Assembly: GCF_000411255.1 (NCBI RefSeq)
Contig: NZ_KE150412.1
Coordinates: forward strand, 363,609 to 427,608
From: Paenibacillus sp. HGH0039
GTDB taxonomy: Bacteria > Bacillota > Bacilli > Paenibacillales > NBRC-103111
Direction of reading: 5' to 3'
DNA length: 64,000 bases
Under the pieces are notes generated by a model, which was given only the letters and a program-made list of their open reading frames with translations, made no database searches and had not been told where the DNA came from. Below are positions 42,042 through 50,344 of this stretch, piece by piece (the first letter of the stretch is position 1; every line of letters begins with the position of its first letter). Made by a program: the position numbers and the translations under genes.

Positions 42042-42926
42042 ATGTCTCAACCTGATGAAAATCCGGAAACGGTTTCCTATAAAAACCCGCAGGCGCTCCT
42101 GTCCGACTGCGAGAAATGCTTCGGCCTCTGCTGCGTGGCGCTGCCTTATGCGGCATCCGCCGACTTTGCGAAAGACAAGGACGCCGGCCAGCCGTGTCCC
42201 AATCTGCAGCAGGACTTCCGGTGCGGCATTCACACCGGCCTCCGCCGGCAGGGCTTCAAAGGCTGCACGGTCTTTGACTGCTTCGGCGCCGGACAGAAGG
42301 TGTCTCAGGTGACTTATGCCGGAGAAGACTGGCGCCGGGTCCCCGGGTCCGCGAAGCAGATGTTCGAGGTGTTCCCGGTTATGCGGCAGCTCCATGAGCT
42401 TCTGTGGTACTTGTCCGAAGCGCTGACTCTCCAGCCCGCCCGTTCTGTACACGGCGAGCTGCGCACCGCGCTGGACGAGACGGAACGCCTGACTTTCCTC
42501 GCCCCGGAAGCGCTACTGGAGCTTGATGTCGTCGCACACAGGGGGAAAGTCAACGAGCTTCTTTTGCGGACGAGCGAACTCGTCCGCGCCGACGCCGCGA
42601 GCCGGCGGAAAGGCGGCACGCAGCGCCGCAAAATCGGCCGGGGCGCCGACCTCATGGGCGCGAAGCTGAAGGGAGCCGATCTGAGCGGCGCCAACTTGCG
42701 GGGAGCGTACCTCATCGCCGCCGATCTCCGGAACGCCGATCTGAGAGGGGCTGACCTGATCGGCGCGGATTTCCGCGACGCCGATCTCGGCGGAGCCGAT
42801 CTGCGCGGGAGTTTATTTCTCACGCAGGCCCAGCTCAATGCGGCGAAAGGCGATGCGCGCACGAAGATTCCGGCAGCGCTCGTTCATCCCTCGCATTGGT
42901 CTGCCGCCGGACATGGAACGCAATGA
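42042..42926 (+). CDS. Pentapeptide repeat protein with Cys-rich N-terminal domain
   Basis: A 294-residue cytoplasmic protein. ATG 42042 has GAAGGGAG upstream. Residues 18-85 hold a cysteine cluster (LSDCEKCFGLCCVALPY, CPNLQQDFRCGIHT, GCTVFDCFG), consistent with a bound metal or cluster. Helical middle. Residues about 200-265 are pentapeptide repeats A(D/N)Lxx (GADLMGAKLKGADLSGANLR, ADLRNADLRGADLIGADF), forming a right-handed quadrilateral helix. Such pairs of domains are also found in actinobacteria; function unknown. Not a canonical Qnr, since the repeat block is too short. Confidence 0.88.
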   Translation: MSQPDENPETVSYKNPQALLSDCEKCFGLCCVALPYAASADFAKDKDAGQPCPNLQQDFRCGIHTGLRRQGFKGCTVFDCFGAGQKVSQVTYAGEDWRRVPGSAKQMFEVFPVMRQLHELLWYLSEALTLQPARSVHGELRTALDETERLTFLAPEALLELDVVAHRGKVNELLLRTSELVRADAASRRKGGTQRRKIGRGADLMGAKLKGADLSGANLRGAYLIAADLRNADLRGADLIGADFRDADLGGADLRGSLFLTQAQLNAAKGDARTKIPAALVHPSHWSAAGHGTQ

Positions 42927-43125
42927 CCGGACGACAAGTGCGATTTGACGAGAACGTGAACCCTGCACGTAAACAACGGAGCATTCGATTTTGGGCCGCG
43001 TGTTGCGGAAGAGAAGTGCCGCGAGCCCAATCGGCTTACGCTTCCCTCCGCCTCTCTTTTACAGTATAAGGGTCCCGCCCACATTTTAACAAAAATATAC
43101 GTTAAGGACTGTTGAATAGTTAAAA

Positions 43126-43161
43126 AGCCGGGTTTTCCTACTCTAAGGAATCCGGCTTTTG
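43126..43161 (+). terminator. Intrinsic terminator
   Basis: AGCCGG (43126-43131) / CCGGCT (43152-43157) with inner TTCC/GGAA, then TTTTG. It closes the pentapeptide gene. The rest of 42927-43347 holds only the sigma gene's upstream region. Confidence 0.75.
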
Positions 43162-43347
43162 TATTCTTCTCGCAGTGAATGTAAGGATTGCAGCGGCCGC
43201 CATGCGGATCGCTAAACTCCCGGTTGTCTACCTGATCTAAGTCCGCCGATACTCAGCCGTTTGCAAAAAAAGAAAGAAAGAACCGAACCTTTTTTCGATA
43301 GAGAGACAATATAGGGTGTAAGCTGCTTACTCAGGAGGGCCCTCTGA

Positions 43348-43923
43348 ATGCAAAGTGAATATATGTACCAATTGCTCACAAAAATGAAAGATGGTGATCG
43401 ACAGGCGTTTCACGCGTTGTATGACGCCACTTATCAGAACGTCTACCGGACAGTCTCCTTTCTGGTGGATCATCGGCAGGATCGGGAAGATGTCATGAAT
43501 GAGATCTACATGCAAATGTGGACCTCACTTGCCAACTACGATACGAACCGGCCTTTCCACTTCTGGCTGCACGGCTTGGTCATCCGTCAAGTGCAGAGAT
43601 TTCGGGTCAAGAGCTGGCGGAGATTCCGAATTTTTGAACGCATCCGTGCCTTCTCACGGGAGGAATCTCATTGGGATGAACCTGCCGTGTTGATGGATGG
43701 GACGAACCGAATGATATCGCAGGCCATCCAAAAACTGACCGACAAACAGCGAACGGTGATTGTCCTCCGCTTTTTTCACGACTATACGCTGGAGGAAATC
43801 GCGACATTGCTCGATATTCCGCTGGGTACAGTCAAGTCCAGATATCATGCCGGTCTTCAGGCGCTTCGAAAAAACGTATGGAATCTCCCCCCGGAAAGGA
43901 TGGAAAAGATCAATGACTATTGA
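43348..43923 (+). CDS. ECF-type RNA polymerase sigma factor
   Basis: A 191-residue sigma-70 family factor. Region 2 spans about 15-85 (DRQAFHALYDATYQNVYRTV, QDREDVMNEIYMQMW) and region 4 about 125-180 (LTDKQRTVIVLRFFHDYTLE, IATLLDIPLGTVKSRYHAG). It overlaps the next gene, a membrane-spanning anti-sigma-like protein, by 11 nt, so the two are translated together. It would drive a stress or envelope regulon. Not close to SigM at 61478; the ECF subgroup is uncertain. Confidence 0.92.
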   Translation: MQSEYMYQLLTKMKDGDRQAFHALYDATYQNVYRTVSFLVDHRQDREDVMNEIYMQMWTSLANYDTNRPFHFWLHGLVIRQVQRFRVKSWRRFRIFERIRAFSREESHWDEPAVLMDGTNRMISQAIQKLTDKQRTVIVLRFFHDYTLEEIATLLDIPLGTVKSRYHAGLQALRKNVWNLPPERMEKINDY

Positions 43924-44968
43924 ACGCAAAATCCGTGAACATCTGCACGAAGAAGCCGAAACGATGGAGTGCCCACCGGCTATTACCAGACGAATCGAAC
44001 AATCCTATTCTCACTATTTGCAACGAAAAAGGAGCGAAATAACCATGAAAAAACGATTAATCGGCGGAATAGTCGCTGCTGCGATTTTGATTCCGACCGC
44101 GGCCTACGCGGCCCCTACTTTGATTGAAATGCTAACGAGAACACCAATGACTGCCGAACAAGTCAAGGTGGATGAGGTTGGCAAAGCAGCGCTTGAGAAG
44201 CTGTATCACGCATTTCCCGAAACAAAATCGTTTGAGATTATCGAGGCAAGCAGCGTTCAAGGTGTCCAAACAAGCATCATCCTGCAGGAAAAAGGAGGAA
44301 CCGGCAAGAAGATTACCCTTCATACCAACGCCGTTACGGGTGCGATTGAACACGTGATTCAAGAGAATTGGGAGCCTAAGGAGAAGCCGCTCACTGCTTT
44401 AACCGATCAGGAAATCAAGTCAAAGACAGATGTTCTGATTGATAAACTGTATGGCAGCATCAAACAGTATGAGTTTGCTATGGAGCAAATGGAGAACCCG
44501 GATCAAAAAACGTTTATGTTGAATTACAGCAAAAAGGGTTCAAAAACACCGTTCTACCAGGTATTCGTTCAGGGCAATACGATCAGTGCTTCTTTGATCG
44601 GAGGTGAGACTGCGCCTTCAACCATTCAAGTAGAAGGTTTCTTCTCAAGAGACGGTAAGCCCGATTACTTTGCCGACGACTTTTTAAACGATGCCAAACT
44701 GTTTTCTTTACTAAAAATCAGCCCGACAGAATTAAAACAAGAACTAGCAAAAGGCAAATCGGTTGTGGAAGTGGCCTCATCTAAACAGGTCTCTAAACAA
44801 CAAGTGATTGACGTCATCGCAAAAACACAGGTTGACGGACAAATTCAAGGTGAAAAGAATGGCGACGTTCCTCCAGGCAATCGCTCAATTGAACAGATGT
44901 TAAAAGCTATTGAACCAAAAGTATTACAAGTGATTGAGCACAAAAATGAAACACCCTCGAAGAAATAA
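43913..44968 (+). CDS. Membrane anti-sigma factor-like protein
   Basis: A 351-residue protein with a cytoplasmic N-terminus (MTIERKIREHLHEEAETMEC), one membrane helix at about 44-62 (RLIGGIVAAAILIPTAAYA) and a large extracellular part. PepSY-like repeats may be present around FPETKSFEIIEASSVQGVQT. Near the end, LAKGKSVVEVASSKQVSKQQ resembles a short repeat found in exported proteins. It starts 11 bp inside the sigma gene. Position and topology point to an anti-sigma factor, though the classic zinc-binding ZAS motif is absent. Confidence 0.75.
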   Translation: MTIERKIREHLHEEAETMECPPAITRRIEQSYSHYLQRKRSEITMKKRLIGGIVAAAILIPTAAYAAPTLIEMLTRTPMTAEQVKVDEVGKAALEKLYHAFPETKSFEIIEASSVQGVQTSIILQEKGGTGKKITLHTNAVTGAIEHVIQENWEPKEKPLTALTDQEIKSKTDVLIDKLYGSIKQYEFAMEQMENPDQKTFMLNYSKKGSKTPFYQVFVQGNTISASLIGGETAPSTIQVEGFFSRDGKPDYFADDFLNDAKLFSLLKISPTELKQELAKGKSVVEVASSKQVSKQQVIDVIAKTQVDGQIQGEKNGDVPPGNRSIEQMLKAIEPKVLQVIEHKNETPSKK

Positions 44969-44970
44969 CT

Positions 44971-44990
44971 AGTCAAGGCGGATGAGGTTG
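44971..44990 (+). repeat. Partial duplication of anti-sigma coding sequence
   Basis: AGTCAAGGCGGATGAGGTTG, just behind the anti-sigma stop, matches 44161-44180 inside the gene at 19 of 20 bases. Probably a remnant of a local tandem duplication. Confidence 0.55.
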
Positions 44991-45018
44991 CTGTTCTAAC
45001 CTCAACTCTGCACAGTGA

Positions 45019-45060
45019 CCCGTAAGATGGACACTTTTAAAAAAGTGCCCCTCCTGCGGG
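45019..45060. other. Imperfect inverted repeat between convergent operons
   Basis: CACTTTT (45032-45038) / AAAAGTG (45041-45047) nested in an outer CCCG / CGGG pairing. It lies behind both the anti-sigma gene and the methyltransferase gene. It may end transcription from the right; an insertion-sequence tip is another reading that I cannot test. Confidence 0.4.
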
Positions 45061-45173
45061 TTACTTGTGTTTGGAGTCGCTTCCCGGTAAAATCCGCTTT
45101 TTGCGGCCAGCTTACCAAAAACGCATGGAGTGAACCCTCGTTCACGATCCTCCCCATTGTTAAACTACTTCGA

Positions 45174-45875
45174 TCATTTGCTTTCTTGATCGTCAGGCGC
45201 CTCGAATCGCAGTACATACGCCTGCTCGTAAGCATATTGAAGATGGTCGGCCACACGTTGGTACCACCTTTTACCCGGTGACAAATCGAGATACCATGTC
45301 GGTATCATGCGCCGGATGCCGACACGAAAACCCTCTTGAAAGAACATTTCCGCTATATGGTCGAGGGTATGCTCCTGCATGGGGATGGAGGCATTGCTGT
45401 TGATCCGCTCTTGGATATAGGGCAGACTTGGATTTTCGCTGTAATCGGCGAAGGTAGCATAATAGACCCCTCCCGGCTTTAGCGCTTTCTTCATCTTCCT
45501 CGCATGTTCTCCGAGATCGGGAATCAGATACAGCACTGCTAAACTGAAAGCCAGATCAAACCGTCCCTCGAATTGCTCCGGCTCCGCAGTGGCCACATAT
45601 TGAATCGGCAGATCGCCTTTACGGCTATTGGCCACCTCGACCGACCGGCGTGCCAGGTCGGTACCGATGCCTTCCTTGAATGGTCTCTGCTCGTAGAGCA
45701 GCCGGAGGAACCCTCCCTGATTGCAGCCAAAATCCAGTACGCTGCACTGCGAGAGGTCTTCTTCCGGGATAAAGCTGAGCACCCGTTTCCAGTGGGGGAT
45801 ATGATCGTTCTCCATCCCCTGGTCACCCTCTTCATGATGCTTCCACCAAACATCGTACAGAACATCCTGATTCAA
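45174..45875 (-). CDS. SAM-dependent methyltransferase at the end of opine locus 2
   Basis: A 233-residue class I methyltransferase: motif I VLDFGCNQGGFLRLL, motif II region IGTDLARRSVEVAN, post-I YVATAEPEQFEGRFDLAFSL and LKPGGVYYATFADYS. TTG 45875 is chosen, since GGAGG lies eight nt upstream. It is 32 bp behind the EamA exporter gene and on the same strand, so it is likely the last gene of the second metallophore operon. It may methylate the opine or an intermediate, or may be unrelated. Substrate not predictable. Confidence 0.85.
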   Translation of the reverse strand: MNQDVLYDVWWKHHEEGDQGMENDHIPHWKRVLSFIPEEDLSQCSVLDFGCNQGGFLRLLYEQRPFKEGIGTDLARRSVEVANSRKGDLPIQYVATAEPEQFEGRFDLAFSLAVLYLIPDLGEHARKMKKALKPGGVYYATFADYSENPSLPYIQERINSNASIPMQEHTLDHIAEMFFQEGFRVGIRRMIPTWYLDLSPGKRWYQRVADHLQYAYEQAYVLRFEAPDDQESK

Positions 45876-45907
45876 TCGCTTTTCCTCCTCGTTTCAACGG
45901 ACACTTT

Positions 45908-46771
45908 TTATATTCTAAGCTTTGTCTTAGGGCTACTTTGGCGGTTCCCTCCGCACAATATCATGCAGCCGGCTACAATCAATACACCGCCTGCGACAGT
46001 CAGCAGGTCAGGAACTTCGTTCCAGAACAGATAGCCGAATAAAACGTTCAGAAATAAGCCGAAATAGCTGACTACCTGAACGATGATCGCATTCTCATGG
46101 GTAAAGGCCTTCGTCAGGAACAACTGACCAAGAAGCGATACAAGCCCGATGATCACCAGCATTACAGTCTCCCGGGCATCCGGTATAACGAACGAGTCCC
46201 ACATGAAGGGAATAGCAACCAGCATAGAGGTCGCCACAAAATAAAACACAATCTCATAAGATGGATGCGTCCTGCTCAGATATCTTATCGATATGCTCGC
46301 TGCTGCGGAGAAAAAAGCGCTGAGCAGTCCGACGAGCGCATAGACCGAGTAACTGGAATATTCATGCAGTTTCATCAGCAGGAGAGCCCCCGCTAAAATA
46401 ACAGGAAATACCACCGCTCCCCTGCGACTCAGCTTCTCTTTCAGAATGAGAACGGATAACATGGCCACAAAGATAGGGGCTAACTGTGCCAAGAGACTCG
46501 CGTCCGTGAGCGGAATGTTTGATAACGTGTAAAAAAAGGCAAGCATATACAGGCCGCCGCTCAGCCCTCTTACCGCGAGCATCGGGATCCCCTTTCTTGA
46601 GAAGGCTACTCCGCTGTATCGCATCAAGATCAAGATGAGCAGGGTTCCTACAAGCCCGCGAAAGAACGCGATTTCGGCGGCGGGGATGGTACTGCTGATG
46701 CCTTTCACCAGCGCGTTCATCACACTGAACACGAGGGAAGACAGAAGAGAAAGCAGGATTCCGTTTTTCAT
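45908..46771 (-). CDS. EamA-type exporter of opine metallophore locus 2
   Basis: A 287-residue DMT permease with ten helices (MKNGILLSLLSSLVFSVMNA; AAEIAFFRGLVGTLLIL; second repeat VYALVGLLSAFFSAAASISI). ATG 46771 with GAGG five nt upstream; it begins 20 bp after the ATPase stop. In pseudopaline clusters of Pseudomonas the exporter CntI is also an EamA protein, whereas staphylopine clusters use MFS CntE. So this gene probably exports the second opine. Confidence 0.85.
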   Translation of the reverse strand: MKNGILLSLLSSLVFSVMNALVKGISSTIPAAEIAFFRGLVGTLLILILMRYSGVAFSRKGIPMLAVRGLSGGLYMLAFFYTLSNIPLTDASLLAQLAPIFVAMLSVLILKEKLSRRGAVVFPVILAGALLLMKLHEYSSYSVYALVGLLSAFFSAAASISIRYLSRTHPSYEIVFYFVATSMLVAIPFMWDSFVIPDARETVMLVIIGLVSLLGQLFLTKAFTHENAIIVQVVSYFGLFLNVLFGYLFWNEVPDLLTVAGGVLIVAGCMILCGGNRQSSPKTKLRI

Positions 46772-46790
46772 ATTCACCTCAGACTGCATC

Positions 46791-48509
46791 CTATTCGCGC
46801 ATAAACGCCGATACCAGTTGACGCGTGTAAGGATGACGTTCTTCACTGCAGAGCTGGTCGACTGGGAAACGGTCCATAATCCGCCCTTCCTTCATTACCA
46901 GGATACGGCTGCACATTCGCTGAATAACAGCAATATCGTGAGAGATGAACAAGCAGGACATGCCGAGTTCCTGTCTTAACTGCTTCAGCAAGTTCAAAAT
47001 TTGCGATTGTACGGTAATATCCAGACTGGAAGTGGGCTCGTCACAGATCAGAAGCCGGGGTTTAAGCAGGATAGCTCGGGCGATGGCCACTCGCTGGCGC
47101 TGTCCCCCACTGAGCTCATGGGGGTACCGGTCTCCGAGCGTCCGCTCCAGACCGACCATCTCCAACAGCTTGGCGGCCGTGTCTCTTCTTGACTGCCCTC
47201 TCCCTGCAAATTCCGAAAGATCATGACTTTGAAAATTATCAAACGGCTCCACAATAGAGCGCCAAATGGGCAGCCGGCTATTCAAAGATGAAGCGGGATT
47301 TTGAAAGACGGCCTGTATATCCTTACGTACCAACCGCAGCGCACGCCCTGTAAGGGCATTCAAGGATACTCCGTCAAAAATCACGTCTCCCGCATCCGGC
47401 CGCTCCAGCGCTAACAGCAGCTTGGCGACCGTGCTCTTCCCGCATCCGCTCTCCCCGACCAGCCCTAGACATTCCCCTCCATAAATTTCAAAAGATAGTT
47501 GCCGGACTGCCGCCTCCTGCTCGCTCTTGTTAGGGTAACTTTTTACAAGTTCAACGACTGTCATTAAAGGTGGATTGGGGGCGGTCTGACTCTCACATAA
47601 GCTATCATTGTTCTGCATGCTCGTTAACCTGCCGTGAGGAATGATCCGTGGACAAGCATCCCATAGCTGCTGCGTATAGGGATGCTGAGGCAGCCTGCAG
47701 ATTTCAGCCGCTTCCCCCATTTCCAACAATCGCCCCTCCCGCATAACCGCCACCCGGTCGGCAGTGCGATGCACATGGCGAAGATCATGGGAGATAAACA
47801 GCACTGCGCATTCCGTTTGGGCGCGAAGCTCGTCCAGCAGACCAAGGATCCGGTCAGCCGAGAGCGCGTCCAACGCCGTGGTTGGCTCATCCGCGATTAA
47901 CAAGGCGGGATGCAGCATAAATGCTGCGGCGAGCGCCGCCCGCTGCAGCTGGCCGCCGCTGAGTTGGAACGGATAACTGCCATACACGCGCTTCGCGGGC
48001 AGCATGACCTTCTCCAGCCAGCTCAGCGCCAGGGTTTCCGCCTCTTTCGATGGCATCCTTTGATGGACACGGATCATTTCGGTCAGCTGAGCGCCGATTT
48101 TAATCAATGGAGTAAAGCTGCTTTGGTAGTCCTGACTTACCCAGCCGATTCTGCGGCCGAGCAGCCCGTTTCTTTTCCTGCCCCGCAGTGTTAGAAGGTC
48201 CTCTCCTTGAAAGGTGATTGTTCCCAGAGCTACCTGGAGCGACGAAGGCAGCAGACCCGTAATGGCCGCCGCGGTCACACTTTTGCCGCTGCCGCTCTCC
48301 CCAACGATGGCCAGCGTCTCCCCTTTTCGGATTGAAAAGGATATATCCTGGATAATGGGCTGAGACCGATCGTGTCCTCTCCTGCGGATACATAACTCCT
48401 TTATGACCAGTACCGGTTCATCAGATGATGGGATTACCCGCCCAAGTTCAACGGCTGACAATGAAGCACCGATAGCTCCCGGGGACCTTATCTCATGCTC
48501 CGTACGCAT
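46791..48509 (-). CDS. Fused double ABC ATPase of opine locus 2
   Basis: A 572-residue protein with two complete ABC domains. Domain 1 (about 35-285): GESGSGKSVT, LSGGQLQRA, LLIADEPTTALD, ISHD. Domain 2 (about 315-560): GESGCGKST, LSGGQRQRV, LLICDEPTSSLD, ISHD. It equals CntD plus CntF joined in one chain, as in some DppDF-type systems. ATG 48509 overlaps the permease stop; GGAGG is eight nt upstream. A GTG directly before it is possible. Drives uptake of the second metallophore complex. Confidence 0.92.
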   Translation of the reverse strand: MRTEHEIRSPGAIGASLSAVELGRVIPSSDEPVLVIKELCIRRRGHDRSQPIIQDISFSIRKGETLAIVGESGSGKSVTAAAITGLLPSSLQVALGTITFQGEDLLTLRGRKRNGLLGRRIGWVSQDYQSSFTPLIKIGAQLTEMIRVHQRMPSKEAETLALSWLEKVMLPAKRVYGSYPFQLSGGQLQRAALAAAFMLHPALLIADEPTTALDALSADRILGLLDELRAQTECAVLFISHDLRHVHRTADRVAVMREGRLLEMGEAAEICRLPQHPYTQQLWDACPRIIPHGRLTSMQNNDSLCESQTAPNPPLMTVVELVKSYPNKSEQEAAVRQLSFEIYGGECLGLVGESGCGKSTVAKLLLALERPDAGDVIFDGVSLNALTGRALRLVRKDIQAVFQNPASSLNSRLPIWRSIVEPFDNFQSHDLSEFAGRGQSRRDTAAKLLEMVGLERTLGDRYPHELSGGQRQRVAIARAILLKPRLLICDEPTSSLDITVQSQILNLLKQLRQELGMSCLFISHDIAVIQRMCSRILVMKEGRIMDRFPVDQLCSEERHPYTRQLVSAFMRE

Positions 48510-49402
48510 CACGAATACCTCCTCTTACGGCGGCTGTAACGGTCGCTCTGAACATCAAGTGCGTCTCTCAAACCGTCGCTCAGCAGATTCAATGCGATTA
48601 CAACAGCAAGAATAGTGAGACCCGGATAGATCATTAACTGCGGTGCCGCCTGAAAATAGGGTCGTCCTTCGCTCAGCATCCCCCCCCACTCGGGAGCAGG
48701 AGGTTGTACGCCCAAACCGAGATAAGATAATGCTGAAATAAGAAGGATTGTCCTCCCCACATCCAGGGCAGCCAGTACGGCCAGCGGGGAGGCGACATGC
48801 CGGATGAGATGACGCCGATTGACCGCCCAAGGGGTACTGCCGGCGACGATCGAAGCCAAGATATAATCTTGTTTCTTCTCGGACATTATGGTCCCGCGTA
48901 CCACTCGGGCATAGCTGATCCACTTGATGCAGGAGACGGCAAGCAGAACCTTCATCAAACCCGGCCCCAAGAAGCCCGCAACTGTAACGGCAAGCAGAAA
49001 TTCGGGGAGAGCGGCTGCCGCGTCGGCCAGCCTCATGAAATAAGCATCCGTGCGGCCGCCCCTATAGCCGGACAGAATGCCGATCGGAATGCCGATCACC
49101 ATGACAACCGTCACGACGAGAAATGAGAGGCCCAGCGTGACCGGAGTGCCCGCCAGAAGCCTGGACCAAATACACCGGCCTAGATGGTCTGTGCCGAGAG
49201 GGTACTGCAGGCTGGAGGGTTTCAGCCGCTCCGACATGCTGATCAGCAGCGGATCATGGGGAGCAAGCCATCCCCCGAACAAGGCCGGCAGGAGAAACAA
49301 CGCGATCATCAGGATCCCGACGCAGGCCATTCGGTTATGACGCAGCCTGTTCCATGCCGTGTTAGGAGCCGATGCGGTGCTATTCGCAATGCGACCGTTC
49401 AT
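48509..49402 (-). CDS. ABC permease, CntC-like (locus 2)
   Basis: A 297-residue DppC/NikC-type permease: LGTDHLGRCIWSRLLAGTPV, EAA loop DYILASIVAGSTPWAVNRRH, SALSYLGLGVQPPAPEWGGM and LSDGLRDALD near the end. ATG 49402 overlaps the upstream stop as ATGA, a coupled start. Its order, behind the CntB-like permease, mirrors locus 1, but sequence identity between the two is visibly low outside motifs. Confidence 0.92.
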   Translation of the reverse strand: MNGRIANSTASAPNTAWNRLRHNRMACVGILMIALFLLPALFGGWLAPHDPLLISMSERLKPSSLQYPLGTDHLGRCIWSRLLAGTPVTLGLSFLVVTVVMVIGIPIGILSGYRGGRTDAYFMRLADAAAALPEFLLAVTVAGFLGPGLMKVLLAVSCIKWISYARVVRGTIMSEKKQDYILASIVAGSTPWAVNRRHLIRHVASPLAVLAALDVGRTILLISALSYLGLGVQPPAPEWGGMLSEGRPYFQAAPQLMIYPGLTILAVVIALNLLSDGLRDALDVQSDRYSRRKRRYS

Positions 49403-50343
49403 GCTTCTCTCCCCTTCGAATAACGAATTCTGGGGTCCATATACCCCAGGCTGATATCCGACAGCAGATTGGCAAGACCAATGCACAGACCCGAAAACAG
49501 AACATACCCTTGGATGATCGGATAATTACGCTGAGTAAAGGCTTCCATCGCAAGGCTGCCGAGACCCGGCCATCCAAAGAGAGATTCTGTGACAACGGAA
49601 CCGGCCAACAGGCTGCCGATGCTGAGCCCGAAGAGCGAGATCACCGGAAGTAAAGCGGCTCTTAGCGCATGGTTTACCGTAATCCGCCATTCCGGGATTC
49701 CCCTTCCTCGTGCCGCCCGGATATATGGCTGCGAAAGGGTGTCCAGCAGTCCTGATCGCAGCAGCCGGATATACTCCGGCACCATGACAAAACCCAGCGT
49801 AAGCGATGGCAGAACCAAATGCCGAAGATCTCCTCCGCCCATCACTGGCAGCCAGTTCAATTGATAGGAAAATAGATAGATAAGCAGCAGCCCGAGCCAG
49901 AAGGTCGGCATGGAGATGCCCAGTAATGCGATCAAGCGGCTGATATGGTCCGGCCAGCGGCCTTGATACTTAGCCCCCAGTATGCCAAGTGGAACCGCGG
50001 TCAGCAGAACGACCAACATGGCTCCCGCCATCAGGGAAAACGTAGCCGGCATACGTTCTATGAGAATATCAAACACATCCCGGCCTGTCGTATAAGATTG
50101 TCCGAGATCCAGCCTTAGAACCCCGGCAAACCACCTTACGTATTGCTCGTGAATCGGCATATTCAGACCAAGCTTCTCTTTTACAGCCGCCGCATCCACA
50201 GCGGATACCGCCCCTTCGTCCGCTTTCAGCACAGCCCGCACCGGATCGCCGGGTGCCAGCTTCATCAGGGCAAAGGTAACGATACTCAAGAAGAAGAGAA
50301 CACAGGCGAGATACGCAATCCGCCCTGCCGCAAGCTTGATCAT
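49399..50343 (-). CDS. ABC permease, CntB-like (locus 2)
   Basis: A 314-residue DppB/NikB-type permease: MIKLAAGRIAYLACVLFFLS, LGLNMPIHEQYVRWFAGVLR, DLGQSYTTGRDVF, ARGRGIPEWRITVNHALRAA and a C-terminal YMDPRIRYSKG. It begins one base beyond the binding-protein stop. Six predicted helices. Forms the channel with the CntC-like partner. Confidence 0.92.
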   Translation of the reverse strand: MIKLAAGRIAYLACVLFFLSIVTFALMKLAPGDPVRAVLKADEGAVSAVDAAAVKEKLGLNMPIHEQYVRWFAGVLRLDLGQSYTTGRDVFDILIERMPATFSLMAGAMLVVLLTAVPLGILGAKYQGRWPDHISRLIALLGISMPTFWLGLLLIYLFSYQLNWLPVMGGGDLRHLVLPSLTLGFVMVPEYIRLLRSGLLDTLSQPYIRAARGRGIPEWRITVNHALRAALLPVISLFGLSIGSLLAGSVVTESLFGWPGLGSLAMEAFTQRNYPIIQGYVLFSGLCIGLANLLSDISLGYMDPRIRYSKGREA

Positions 50344-50344
50344 C

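Noticed and set aside
42042-42926. Qnr-type quinolone resistance protein
   Set aside because: Only about 13 pentapeptide units and a large Cys-rich N-terminal domain; Qnr proteins are repeats along almost the whole chain.
45002-45256. Possible insertion-sequence tip or short ORF
   Set aside because: No transposase frame and no matching opposite end found; the inverted repeat fits a terminator-like hairpin equally well.
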